This document shows, in pieces, positions 46,380 to 57,519 of a stretch of 64,000 nucleotides of DNA. A program made the position numbers and the translations under genes. Positions within the stretch are counted from its first letter, which is position 1. The number at the start of each line of letters is the position of its first letter. A model generated the notes under the pieces. It did no database searches and was not told where the DNA came from. It was given only the letters and a program-made list of their open reading frames with translations. The stretch comes from Gnetum montanum (taxonomy: Eukaryota; Streptophyta; Gnetopsida; Gnetales; Gnetaceae), in assembly GCA_015680685.1 (NCBI GenBank), contig MNCI01001825.1:221005-285004 (forward strand). The letters are read 5' to 3'.

Positions 46380-47720
46380 TCTTTGTTGATGCAATAAATA
46401 AACAACTACCCATTGAACCCAAACGGTACGATGGCATCCTCACTTATCTTCTCACTCAAGAGATGCTACAAAACCTAGATTTTTGGAAGAAACAACAATA
46501 TCTTCATCAAGCCAAACACTTCATGGAGATTAATAAATGCATTCACAAGATGTGCACCGATGACCTAGTTCCTTGGTATGTCCTTGATCTTGCTCAACTA
46601 CACATTCTCCAAAATGCTCATGAGGATCCTTGTGGGGATCACTATGTAGGGAGATGCATGGCCATTAACATGCTGATGGCATGGTATTATTAGCCAACAC
46701 TCTTCAAGAATGCTCACTAATTTATCTACTCTTGTGAACACTGTCAAATGGAGGGATCTTAATAGTGGATCCAACCACTGAAACCCTTTGACATCTAGGG
46801 AATAGACTTCATGGGTTCCATCATGCCCATGTTAAATGGAACAGTGTACATAATAGTCATTGTTAACTATTGCACCAAATGGGTAGAAGAAATAGTTGTC
46901 ATCGATTATACATCTTCCATTGCTACACGATTTGTATAACAAAATGTTGTAAATAGGTTTGGAGTGCCACGTGTACTAATTTTCGATAATGGTACTCAAT
47001 TTACAGGTGCTACTTTTCACAAACTCATGCAATTCTTGGGAGTTGAACATAAGCTAACAACAGCCTACCACCCCCAAGCCAATGGTCAAGTAGAGGTTAC
47101 CAATAGGGAGATCACTAAGATTTTAACTCAAATAATTAGCAAATATATTATAGACTAAAGCATGAAATTGAACAATGTCCTTTGAACCTACCACACCACA
47201 TGGAAGCTGTCTATAGGCTACTCTCCATATGAGTTGGTGTATGAAAAATTACCAAATCTTTCAATTCAATCTGAGCTTTATACACTTTCAATAGCCTGTG
47301 ACGTGGACCTTGACTTAAGCCTAATATAAAAAGAGAGATTGATCAACCTTAACATGGTAGATGAAAATTGGTTGGTAGCACTATCTTTAAATGAAGTGCA
47401 CAAAGCCTTTAGTAAACAATGCCATGACATTAAAATACAAAAGGTAAAATTTCAACCTAGAGACAAGGTCCTCTACTAGAACCCCATACATGTACCTCAA
47501 CAAACTAAGTTCTAAACATTGTGGAAAGGGCCTTACATCATTTATGAAACCTTTCCTTTGGGGGTCATCTTAATTTAATAACTTAAGAGCCCAAATAATA
47601 AACAACTAGTTAACATGCAACAACCAAAACCTTTCAATGAGTCCAAGAAAGCTAGTGAAATCAATGTCTCATTAGATGAACAACTACACTCAATCTTTCA
47701 GATCTCCTTCTTTTAACTCA
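46380..47720 (+). pseudogene. Element A integrase
   Basis: The zinc domain is NAHEDPCGDHYVGR then CEHCQMEGS. The core has GIDFMGSIMPMLNGTVYI (first Asp), RVLIFDNGTQFTGATFHKL (second Asp) and HPQANGQVEVTNREITKIL (Glu). The C-terminal part has KVKFQPRDKVLY, HVPQQTKF and PKPFNES. All three catalytic residues are still encoded. A few stops interrupt the frame. No chromodomain is seen. Confidence 0.85.
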
Positions 47721-49658
47721 TTCTTCGGGGAGATGGCCATCCATGCTAATCATTAAATTGGCTCCTTAACTTTTTCACTTTTTTGTTTTATACCTTTTTT
47801 TAACACTATTATTTTTCCAAATATTTATTTTACTATTTTGTTGCTAATAGAACACAGTGATACTATAGCTGTTTACTGATAGTGATTTGCACCTAATGAT
47901 TTTGATTGCTAATGTCTAGTTTCTATTGTTAAATTTTGATAACTGATGACTAAGACAAGTTTTCTTTTCTTGGAATAGGCAGTGAGTCCACATTATCCAC
48001 CCATCCACCAATCCTATGGTCTTCCTAGTTTTGAAAGTATAAGATCCCTTTTTTATTAATAAAAATCTAACGAATTTGTAACCTTGGTAGTTTCAAAACT
48101 TGGGAAAGATTCAAAGGTTTGAAAAGGGTGTGACTTTAAGGGGATTCAATACTCTTTATTCCTCTATACTTGCTCAAGCTTGCATGTGTTTTCATGGATT
48201 TCTTATTGTTCCATATTGACCAATAACAGGAAGTTGAATAAGTCTTTGCATGGTGTCATTCCCATCCGAAAACCCATAAAAACATAAAATTCAAAAAAAA
48301 ACACACATGATGGAAACTCAAAGCACACACCTTAGACAAAATAATGGGCTACAAGCACTGGTTATGGGACTAGAAAGACATGTTACCCACTCTTGAAGGT
48401 GCCCTCTAACTAAGGCCCTTTTTCACTTCCCATTTCTCTTTTCTTCTCAAATAAGGAATGGTGGTTATTTGTGGAACCATTCTTGTATCTCAAGGAGGTG
48501 GACCAGTCCTAGAGTGACAATGCAAAGTCACTGAAAGTGGTTGGTTTTGATCTAGACTAAGGATGGACTTTATTGGGTCATTTAACCATAAAATGCATAA
48601 GGGACTTCATGTGACCATGATTGGGAAATCCATTCCACTTTCTATCTGATCCATAAATGCTTTCCATAACTCACCTCACTACTAGTTTCCATGGTTTTGC
48701 TTAATGTCTTAGGGGTACATGTTGAAATTCTTGGATAGATTCTTCCAAATTTGATCCTTAACTTTTCATAACCATTAATCAACTATGAGGCCCATGAACT
48801 CCTTACTTGAGGTTATGCAAGGGAAAAAGAGGGCATGAGTCTACTATGGGGAGGATCCACTTGCATGTCTCTTGGTTGGGGTAGTTAAGTCCCTTATCCT
48901 TAGACATTTTCTTAATCAAATCTTTTGCATTCCCCATTGGTTACCTCACGTTGTGTGCTTCTTAAGGCATTTCTCCAATCATTCTCCATCTTTTGTGAAA
49001 TCTCAAGCCCTCTTCATGTATCTCATTGTGTTCTTGGCTTCTTGGACTTTCATTTGATTCCAATTTTGCTCAAAAAACTCCTTGTATTTTTTGAATTTTG
49101 ACTTCATCAATAATGATCAATAGCTACATTAACTACGTCTAATCAATGCAGCTAACCATGTTGACTAGGCCCCATTAATGAGGCCTAATTAATGCATAGG
49201 AAAAATTCTATATATAGCACCCACCACTTAGGAACTTTTTGACATTTACTATAAACATAAGGGGAGTTTTTGCAATTTTTCAAAGCTCAAAACCTTCCAA
49301 AGCCTATAACTTTAAAGTCATTTATCTAATTCAATACATTCTTTAGTCTTGCAACTTCTAGAGGTATGCTTTACATCATGGGATCACAAACCTTAGGTTT
49401 TTTATAGAAAATTTTTCAAAATATTTCTAACCCCGCCTAATGAATTTAATGAATAAAATAATATTAAATCATCAACCTATGAAAGTTAAACCCTTCCAAC
49501 ATACTCCTGTAACCTATTTAATCAGATAATAATAAAATCATATTAAAATAATATAATAAGCCATGATCACAACTTAGCCAAGTGTAACTACCCCAAGAGA
49601 TAAGGTATTCCAAATGTTTCAAAGTTACACAATAAGTGCTAATCCTTGGTCATGTTGT
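47721..49658 (+). mobile_element. Element A spacer between integrase and the third ORF
   Basis: Non-coding sequence that aligns by eye with 36516-38650 of element B. No gene was found in it. A promoter-like segment near the 3' end is annotated at 49168-49216. Confidence 0.6.
49168..49216 (+). promoter_or_regulatory. U3-like internal promoter before the third ORF of element A
   Basis: GGCCCCATTAATG at 49168-49180 and TATATATA at 49209-49216, in the same place relative to the ORF as in element B. The spacing is 28 bp here against 12 bp in B. The flanks also align between A and B, such as GGGAGTTTTT about 50 bp further on. Confidence 0.45.
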
Positions 49659-50510
49659 GATTATAGATGGCACATAGACTAAAACACCCACATGAAGGAA
49701 AACCATCCCAACCAAGGGACTAACAACCTAAGCTAGAAGAAAGTAGCAAGAATAAACCCAAGAACATGTACCAAGAAGTCAAGTGATAGGACATCTTCTG
49801 AAGGATGCCAAAGTGGAATCTATCCAAAAAATTCTCAAGGAAGTGATCATAAATGAAAAATTTCATTGAGATGAGGCTCTAGGATTGGTGCTAAGACTTG
49901 AGGTCACATTAGCTTAAGCTTGCCTTGATCAAATCAAGCCTCATGTTATCCAACATTTAATTCTCCAAGAATTGAACTTTGGACCATTCCTAGAACATGC
50001 TCTAGCAGAAGTTAAGATGCAATTGCAAAACTCTCCCATGTGGCCAATCATCAGTTCCAATGAGAAATGTCACATGGGAGAGACATATCTCTTCTAAAAT
50101 AGTAGGTGGGTGGGAGCCACTATAAGGATTAAGGACATTCAATTGTCCTACTCAATGGAGGCTATTGCATAGGATTTTGGGTTGCCTGATATTGGAACAA
50201 ATTTGGTAGAAATCTCCACACAAGTAGACCCAAAGGTAAAGAAGGAGTGGACCTAGCGATGTTATGGAGTTTACCACAAGGAGTATGGTGCACTTACCCC
50301 AACAAAGCACATATATTTCAAGATAGCGACCTATCACCTTAATCCGATGGTGAGGCTCAATAAGGTGACTATCTTTCTACCCATGCATGTGCTGCTTTGA
50401 GTAAAAAATTCCTTGTGAACCTTCCATAGCTAATCTATCTAGAGATAGAAAAGTCATTTAAGGAAAATGAGCATGGAAGAAAGGCCTTATCCTTTTTTCA
50501 TGACCAAAAA
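49659..50510 (+). pseudogene. Element A third ORF, truncated
   Basis: Homologue of the B ORF. It starts MAHRLKHPHEGKPSQPR. Later blocks are QELNFGPFLE, WPIISSNEKCHMGETYLF, VDPKVKKEWT, RCYGVYHKEYGALTPTKHI and YHLNPMVRLNKVTIF. Their order and spacing match B, although frame changes are needed. Homology ends at about 50510, where a different repeat begins. The coiled-coil part, polypurine tract and 3' LTR of A are not seen in the window. Confidence 0.65.
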
Positions 50511-50514
50511 CATT

Positions 50515-51230
50515 GATGGTTGCAACACTGAGGTTGACTGGCACACAGCCTAACCTTGAATCTACATGAGGGCCTCCTAGAGGTAGAGATGAGGTGCCTT
50601 GAATAGTCTTGTTAATCGAACAAGAACTTACTGAATGTAACTAGGTTGCAGCGTGGTTAGCCACAATGTTAATGCAAAATAGTGCTAAGTGTTCAAATGG
50701 TGTTAACAATGTTGAGTGTAGTCAAGTTTTTTAGTAAAAATGAGGGCATCAACATGTGGGGATCGTCACCTCAGTGTAGTTGTAGGTCCAACTATGAGAT
50801 AAAATAGTGAAAAAGGCAAATAAAATGATAAAAATGAATAGAGAGAGAGAGAGAGAACACCATCCCAAATAGGATTGAGTGTACTTAACACCAAAAGAGG
50901 TTAGAAGGTACATGGTGTACAATAGTTGTAGTGGACAACATAGTCATAGTCTTGGAGGTGTATGGCCATGAAGAATGGTGCTCACTAGGGTGTCTACATC
51001 TGTTGAGTTGGCTATCGTGGTATACCATGGTCTATAGTGGGCTGTGATGGTCTGCAACTTTGCTGATATGCCTTTGGTTCTCTCCCAATCACTCCTTAAG
51101 ATTGCTAAGTCTCTAGTTTTCTAATCCTTAAGTTTGCCAATGCTTCAAATTTGCTAACGCCAAATTTTTTTCCAATCCTAAAAATGTCGAGGGCAAGGGT
51201 ATTTATAGGGTTAGGTTTAATGTGAAATGT
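50515..51230 (-). mobile_element. LTR-like segment (family distinct from A-C), degraded
   Basis: It resembles 63290-63720 by eye. Both have GAGGTGCCTTGAATAGTC or GAGTGCCTTGAATAGTCT followed by a similar stretch, and both have an A/T promoter-like strip (CTATAAATACCC at about 51192-51203 here, CTATAAAAAGCC at about 63674-63685 there, minus strand). This suggests a minus-orientation LTR in which the array at 51231-52100 would be U3. No primer site or target duplication was found. A GA repeat lies at 50837-50856. Confidence 0.4.
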
Positions 51231-52100
51231 GGGGTGAATGCCATGTAGTAAAGGGGACAGTTGGGACTACACTATCATCCAACTACGCTTTCCACTGAGG
51301 CTGGTGGTGTTGTATTTTTTTTGTGCTCTGTCGAACTCTATGAGATTGTGAGAATGTGACTATGCTGCCAATCACATGTGCATGTGTCAAGAGGACTGCA
51401 AGGTACCTAGAAAAATAAAATTTTTGAGACTATGCTCTCCACTATCTTACATGGGGTAGAGTGTAGTTACAATTTTAGGGACAAAAGAGAATACAAAAAA
51501 GATGTATTTTGCTAACTACGCTTGCCAAAGATGAGTCAGGGTAGAGCTGAGTGGTTTTGCCATGCTGTGAAGGTTGCTGGAGGTTGTTCTAGCTGACTAC
51601 ACTTTGGACTGGGGGAGAGCATAGTTCCACACTTAGAAAAAATTACAAAAATAATGGCTATGTGCTTACTACGCTCTCCACTAGAGGCTAACTATGCTCT
51701 CCACTAGGCAGACTACGCTCTGGAACAATGGAGAGCATAGTCCCAGCACTTCAAAAGAATTTACAATGACTAGCTTTGTGGTGACACTTATAAAAAATTT
51801 CAAAACTAGCTTTTGTGTTGACAACGCTTTGGGTTAGGGGAGAGTGTAGTATCAATACTTAGAAAAGTATACAAAAACTAGTCCTTCATGCTAACTACAC
51901 TTTCCACGAGAGGCTAATTACACTCTAGGGCTATGGAGAGCATAGCCTCAACACTTAGAAAAATTTGTAGCTTTTGGTTTCATGATGACACTTAGAAAAA
52001 ATTGAAAAACTAGCCTGTTTTGTTGACTACACTCTCCACTAAGCTGACTATGCTCTAAGGTAGTGGAGAGTGTAGTTCCAGCACTTAGAAAACTTTGTAG
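51231..52100. repeat. Irregular repeats of a GACTACGCTCTCCAC-type motif
   Basis: Copies of GACTACGCTCTCCACT, its variants, and the reverse-complement form GGAGAGCATAGTC alternate with CACTTAGAAAA strips (for example 51600-51760, 51830-51990 and 52020-52100). The spacing is irregular, so this is a degenerate array. Related copies are seen at about 54780-55050. Confidence 0.7.
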
Positions 52101-52542
52101 TCGAGAGGCAGTAGTTCAAATCTGGTGGTGTTTCATTAGCCCCTCTTTGTTAAAATTTGGACATGTAGTCTAAGAGATGTCAACAAAGAACAGTGAAACA
52201 CCACAACAAGCTTGACACCAACATCACTCTTCAGTGTGAGATTGGATGTTGTTGCACCATGCTCAAGAGTGTTGTGGATAGTGGTATGCTAGATAGTAGG
52301 TTAGAAGTGGGAGTAAAAGGTGTAGGCAATGTGTTGGGGATAAAAGGGAGGAGAAGTGAAAGTAGGATGTTATGACACAAGGACATCATGGCTAATGATG
52401 AACATGGCACCAAAGTGGCTTACCTTTGAAAATGTTGACATCTCATTGGAGTGCTTGTGAGAGAGTTAAGGTGTAGATTCAACGTTGAGCCGATTATGAA
52501 ATTGCTTTGCTACTAGGTTGCTTGGGGATGTGCTTTTTTCCT

Positions 52543-52589
<47 letters not shown>

Positions 52590-53279
52590 GGGTGAACTCT
52601 TTTTAGGCTCTACACTTTGTTAAATGCTTTCTATGAGGTGAAATGCTTTCCATCAAGTGAGTTGCATATCACTAGATGGGCTTTCCTTTATCATTAACAA
52701 AACTGCATGGTGTCTGTATGACAAGTTTTTCCTCCCTAAGATGACTTATGTTACATCTTCTTGGTCTTTAACTAGCCAACAAAGGCTTTCCATAGGAAGA
52801 CTTATGTTACATCTACCTTGGGAAGCTTGGTGTTTGATGGGATGTGTGAAGAGGGTGTCGTGAGGTCACAACACATGAGTGTCTAGGAGGGTTTGCAATC
52901 TTGGCTATGTAGGGAATGATAGGGTATTGAAATACGAGAGTGGACATGGGTAGGCTATAGTGGGATAAGGGAGGATGTGCACTCTTGAGAGACTTAGCTA
53001 GTCCAATCGTGGACATCTAAGAATTATGGTGACTTGCTGTTGCGATGAGATGCACCTTTGTATGATGACCCAGGGCTTCATCCTACAATCACAACTCTGA
53101 GAAGAAAAGAAAACCACACAAGATAGAAAAATGAAAATAAACTGTAGGTGGTGAAGATGCTATAAGTTCTCTAAAGGTTGCACTAATTACAGGTGCTCCA
53201 TTCTGGAACTGCAACATGCCTACCTGCATGGTGTAGGAGGAGGGCAAGGATAGTGCTCACTCGCTTGCTTGCAGAAGGA
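52101..53279. other. No gene seen; contains a 39-bp T homopolymer
   Basis: The poly-T run is at 52548-52586. Flanking short frames on both strands (52193-52413, 52657-52863, 52813-53016) have no recognisable motifs. A tRNA T-loop-like strip (AGTTCAAATCTGG, 52112-52124) stands alone without a fitting tRNA fold. Confidence 0.4.
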
Positions 53280-54060
53280 TGAAAGGAATCATTAGTGGCT
53301 AACCATGAACCTAGTTTAAGGTCTTGGTAGATCATGGATTTACTAGTTTAAGGTCTTATCAGATCGTGAACTCGGTTTAAGGTCTTGGTATATCGTGTTA
53401 TGCTAGTTTATAGTCTTAGTAGACTACTACATGCTATTTTAACATCATAGTGGATTAGCTATGCTAGTTTAATGTCATAGCGAACATGTTGTGCCAATTT
53501 AACATCATAGCAGACAAACTTTTATGCTAGTTTAATGTCATAGTAGACAAATGTTATGCTAGTTTAGCATCATAACAGACAAGTATTGTTCCATTTTAGC
53601 ATCATAGCAGATGAACTACACAAATTTAACATCATAGAGGATGAGTGCTATGCTAGTTTAGCATCATAGCAGATGAGTGTTATGCTAATTTAGCATCATA
53701 ATAGATAAACTACACCAATTTAACATCATAGAGGATGAGTGCTATGCTATTTTAGCATCATAGTAGATGAGTATTGTGCGTATGCAGACCTCTATGCTAG
53801 TTTAACATCATAGCAGATGAGTTATGTCAGTTTATCATTATATAAGACATGCTATGCCAGTTTAACATCATAGCAGATGAGTGTTGTGTGTATGTAGACC
53901 TCTGTGATAGTTTAACGTCATAGTAGACAAGCTATTCCAGTTTAGTATCATAGTAGACATGTTGTCTCTATGCTAGTTTAACATCATAGCGAATGCATGT
54001 TGTGCTAGTTTAACGTTGTAGCAGATGAATGCTTACCTTGTTAGATTGATGTGCAGCACT
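53280..54060. repeat. Tandem array of about 20 degenerate 30-40 bp units
   Basis: Units have the core AGTTTAACATCATAGCAGA or AGTTTAAGGTCTTAGTAGA. The left end (53310-53400) has the AAGGTCTT form and the rest mostly the AACATCAT form. A related array with AGTTTAAGGCCAT units is at 62240-62590. Confidence 0.85.
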
Positions 54061-55205
54061 ACATGTTAGATATAGTATGGCTTCAAGTATGAATGATTTG
54101 CTAGAATGCTCCATTTTCATAGGTGTTAGTGACCAAAGGTGAGAAAATCTACTCATGCGTACTTATGTCATGTTCATGCAAAACAAACCAGCAAAACATC
54201 ACACAACACTTGTTTTCTTTAGTTATTATGCACACATGAAAGAAAGCAATCAAGTAAAAAAAGTAATCAAGTAAAAATTTGCCTAAGTATGTGTGTAAAT
54301 AGTGATGAGAGGTAGACATGTTATTTCATTATTTTCCTTTCTCTTTGATACAACTATAGGGGAGGGTTTCATTGATAGGGTTTTGGGATGCGGATGTCTA
54401 GGGTTTGTGGGCAAGGGCTTGGGGGCATGACGACAAGCGTTATGGGTTCTAGTAGCATGGTCACAAAAGGTCCTAGGGTTCTAGCCACAACTAGGGAATG
54501 ACCTACCATGAGGGCAAGGGATGAGGCATGGATCTATCTTTGCATTTTTTTTGAAGTTTTTCTATTTTTTTTCTTTCAAAGGTTTGGGGCTGCAATGATG
54601 AAGGAGGAGGAGAGGGCAAGGCTCGATAGGCAGGATGGACACAACAACATGGTAGTGCAGTGGGCATAGCATGTGGCAAGACATAGGCATAGTGTGCAGT
54701 GGACATGAGCAAGGTGCACGATAAGCATGATGCGCGATGCCACAGTAGGGCACAATGCATGGAGGGTAGCAATGCAAAGATGCATGGAGACTATGCTCTC
54801 TATTGCTGCAACTAGGACTACACTTCTCATGCCTTGGAAGTGTAGTTGCCACCAAGCATTTGACAAAATGTTGACTTTGCCAAGTGTTTGTTGAAATGTG
54901 TCCACCCCAAAAGTCAATTTTTGGGACTACACTTTCTATAGACCATAGTTGGGAGTTAGAAAAAGAGTTTGTAGTTTGGGACTACACTCTTCACTAAGGC
55001 AATTTGGAGTTAAAAAATTTTTTGATTTTCAAGACTACACTTTTCATTGAGGAAATTCAAAGTTACTAACTTATCTTAATAATTTAATGTCAAATTTGCA
55101 TCTATGTATGTATACTAATGTTTTGATTATTACTTGAATGTTGCAAGGTGTTGTTGAAGCATATTCTGATTGTAGTTAAGCTTGTGGGCATCCTATGTTG
55201 CATGA
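54061..55205. other. No supported gene; low-complexity GC-containing stretch
   Basis: Between 54560 and 54800 there are short GCATG/TGCGC-rich repeats that produce open frames on the minus strand in more than one frame, which is a sign of low complexity. Motif copies of GACTACACTCTCCACT type are at about 54780-55050. Confidence 0.4.
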
Positions 55206-55710
55206 GCAAACCTATTCCTAACACACCCACAGTAGATATGCAGGTGGGCCATCAGGCAATGTGGTTTTAGCCAAGGGCTTGTGAGTTCTTGGAATACCTA
55301 CTACAGTAGTTTAGTGTGATCATGTGATCACACTTGGTAGTGGAGGTTGTTAGCGCTATCACCAAGACTTTGCTATCCAAGGCTAACCAAGGCATCCTAA
55401 AATTCATTTTAAATGAGCCCATTGCTAGCATTGATGGGGTAGGTGGTTTGGGGAAAGGTTCTAGGAGCACCCATCAGCTATCTATGATATGGCACATGAC
55501 AAGGTTTGCTTGTTACAATAAAAACAACACCCTTTTTAACATGATGTGGGTGCATACCCTATTTTAGAACCCACCTAGAACTATCTACTACATTAGAGGG
55601 TAAGTGCTTTCATGATTTTCGTAGTGTTTTTTTGCTACTAGCTCATGTTAAATTGCTAATGGCTCATGATTAACACTAGGTTCAGAGTTGACAAGGAGGG
55701 CCTACATGAT
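55206..55710 (+). pseudogene. Intron-bearing coding region, 5' part (family not recognised)
   Basis: The plus strand reads VVEVVSAITKTLLSKANQGI and FILNEPIASIDGVGGLGKG, then a candidate intron 55600-55679 (GTAAGT...CACTAG, 80 bp). The frame continues FRVDKEGLHD into the 18-bp repeat and, skipping the insertion 55711-58955, goes on as EVDALTLIHTTLEVFSY at 58974. The exact continuation across the insertion supports one coding region split by it. The family is not recognised. It may be a host-gene pseudogene or a captured gene inside an element. Confidence 0.4.
55693..55710. repeat. 18-bp direct repeat flanking an insertion, left copy
   Basis: AAGGAGGGCCTACATGAT, identical to 58956-58973. Confidence 0.85.
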
Positions 55711-55837
55711 TGTTGGCACATTTTGGCCATTTCATGAAACAGGTTGGCATGATAAAATCGATTAAAGGTTTTTGTAGTTTGATAGTTGGAGAAGTGGCAA
55801 TAATTTCAGTTTGTAGAGAAAAAGAATAAGAGCTAAA

Positions 55838-56617
55838 ATGCAGTCCCAGCAATCTCATATCAACCATCTAATTGAAGATGCAATCTTGGAGGCAGACAGA
55901 ATCAGGGCAAAAGTCCTGAGCCTAGGTTTACTTAACAAGGTTATCAACAATGGAGGAGACGTTTTCCTCAAATGCTATGACAACTTGAAAATTCGAGTGA
56001 TAGATGGAACCACGCGTACAGTAGCTTGGGTGCCAATCTCCATTCTTGAGGAGGAGAAACAAGTGTTCCTTATCCCTGGAGGAGTCACTAGGCTAGAATC
56101 TGGAATAGTCGCAATTCTCTACCAAAGGGGACTCACAGTCAAGATTATGCAAGTTTCAGATGAGCAGTATGAGAAAATCAAAAGTTACATCCCTTTGGAA
56201 TTTTAGTGCAATCTATTGGCAAGTAGCTCTAAGGAGAGAATAAAGTGCAAGATATGGTTTGTGGGTAAGCCCATTAGCCAAGTAGAGCAGATGATGGTAG
56301 AAAAGGACACCAAATTTGTGCCACTGTATTCATTTCCATTAAAACAAGAACATGATAAATGCCTTTACGAGACAACATCTGCCATGAAAGTGCCAAGCCT
56401 CCTAGAAAATATACACTGCTACAAAGAGTGGCTATCGAAGAATGTGATGAGTGCATGGAGAGTTGGAGGAATAGTGCATGCATTAGAAGGTTGCTCATAT
56501 CATAAATGCCATCACCATAGCAACCATACCTCTGCATTACAGGTGTGGAGGGTAGCCTTAAAGCATGGTTTTCAACCATATTACCACTACTCAAACAAAG
56601 ATAATAACAATGGTTAA
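55838..56617 (+). CDS. Unrecognised ORF in the insertion, 260 codons with one in-frame TAG
   Basis: ATG at 55838 opens a frame of 122 codons ending TAG at 56204-56206. The same frame then runs open for 137 more codons to the stop at 56615-56617. This suggests one protein with a recent nonsense change or a readthrough stop. Motifs are IEDAILEADRIRAKVLSLGL, FLIPGGVTRLESGIVAILYQ and DEQYEKIKSYIP in the first part; KIWFVGKPISQVEQMM, YKEWLSKNVMSAWRVGGI and a His-rich CSYHKCHHHSNH in the second. I do not recognise the family. No signal peptide or membrane segment is evident. Confidence 0.5.
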
Positions 56618-56639
56618 CACAAGTGAAATCATAGTTACG

Positions 56640-57180
56640 TTCCAAAACTTGGTTCGGCATGGGGTGGTTTCTCAGACTTGCCCAACTAGTGCACCCTTCT
56701 GGAGATGACCCTGCGACCCTGCACGAGCCTGACTGAGGGCAACATCATCATGGTACCCACGGCCCTGCCCAGTACGACCTTCATGTTCTGGAGCTCAGAC
56801 CCAACTCTACTATAAACATGCACATATCATGCTGGGTTCTAGCATCCTGGCCTCTGTATACTGGGACGCTCTCAAAGATGGCACATGGCGGCAGCAACTG
56901 AACACCACACGGAAACATTACTGGACGCAGCGGAAGAGCCTTGTTTTGTGGTGGTAGGTTCTGTCTAAGATCGGCACTGGGAATGGGGCAGAGCATGTGT
57001 CCATTTCTACGGGTTTTGTGCAGGACAACGATTGAAAGAAACAAGCCAGTAATTGAAGAACGACCGATTAGCTAATTACTCTTTGTTGTTCTTGTAATAG
57101 TCGCCTGTAATCCACGCAGGCATTTTCGCATCCCCCTTGGCCTGGAGTCTATTTTTTGATCTAGCTGCCACCTCATCAGT
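56640..57180. other. GC-richer strip, possibly coding, not recognised
   Basis: Base composition differs sharply from the AT-rich surroundings, with runs like GAGGGCAACATCATCATGGT. Long partly open frames occur on both strands, such as MFLSIVVLHKTRRNGHML on the minus strand and TEGNIIMVPTALPSTTFMFW on the plus. No frame is clearly favoured and no family is recognised. It may be a captured gene fragment. Confidence 0.35.
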
Positions 57181-57519
57181 TAACATCTTTGAACAACGAT
57201 TTATTAGTACGTGAGTTCGAAGAACAAAAGGTGCAGAAAAATGCAAATACAGATGATTTACTTATAAAAATTTACAAGGATCGGCTTTCTTCATTTAAAA
57301 AATCATGCAGCTGCCAATACCAACATCTACACTAAGGTGGATGCTGAATTACTTTCTTACTACCGCCTGTTCATGAAAATTACTAGGGCTTCAGTGGTTA
57401 ATGATATTTAACATTTAAAAACTTAAAATCCTAAATAAAAATAAAATGACAATTGTATGAAGCTCTTATAGTATTGGAGATCTTGGATTTATTTTTTTAA
57501 TTATTATTATATGGGTTAT

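Noticed and set aside
52112-52124. tRNA T-loop-like strip AGTTCAAATCTGG
   Set aside because: No acceptor stem, D arm or anticodon arm can be fitted upstream, so it is not called as a tRNA.
53280-54060. Possible CRISPR-like array of repeats and spacers
   Set aside because: The repeats are degenerate, the spacers are short variants of the same sequence, and the context is a plant genome. It is a decayed minisatellite.
54503-54917. Three overlapping minus-strand frames rich in Cys, His and Pro
   Set aside because: They overlap in different frames on a GCATG-rich low-complexity stretch and show no domain pattern.
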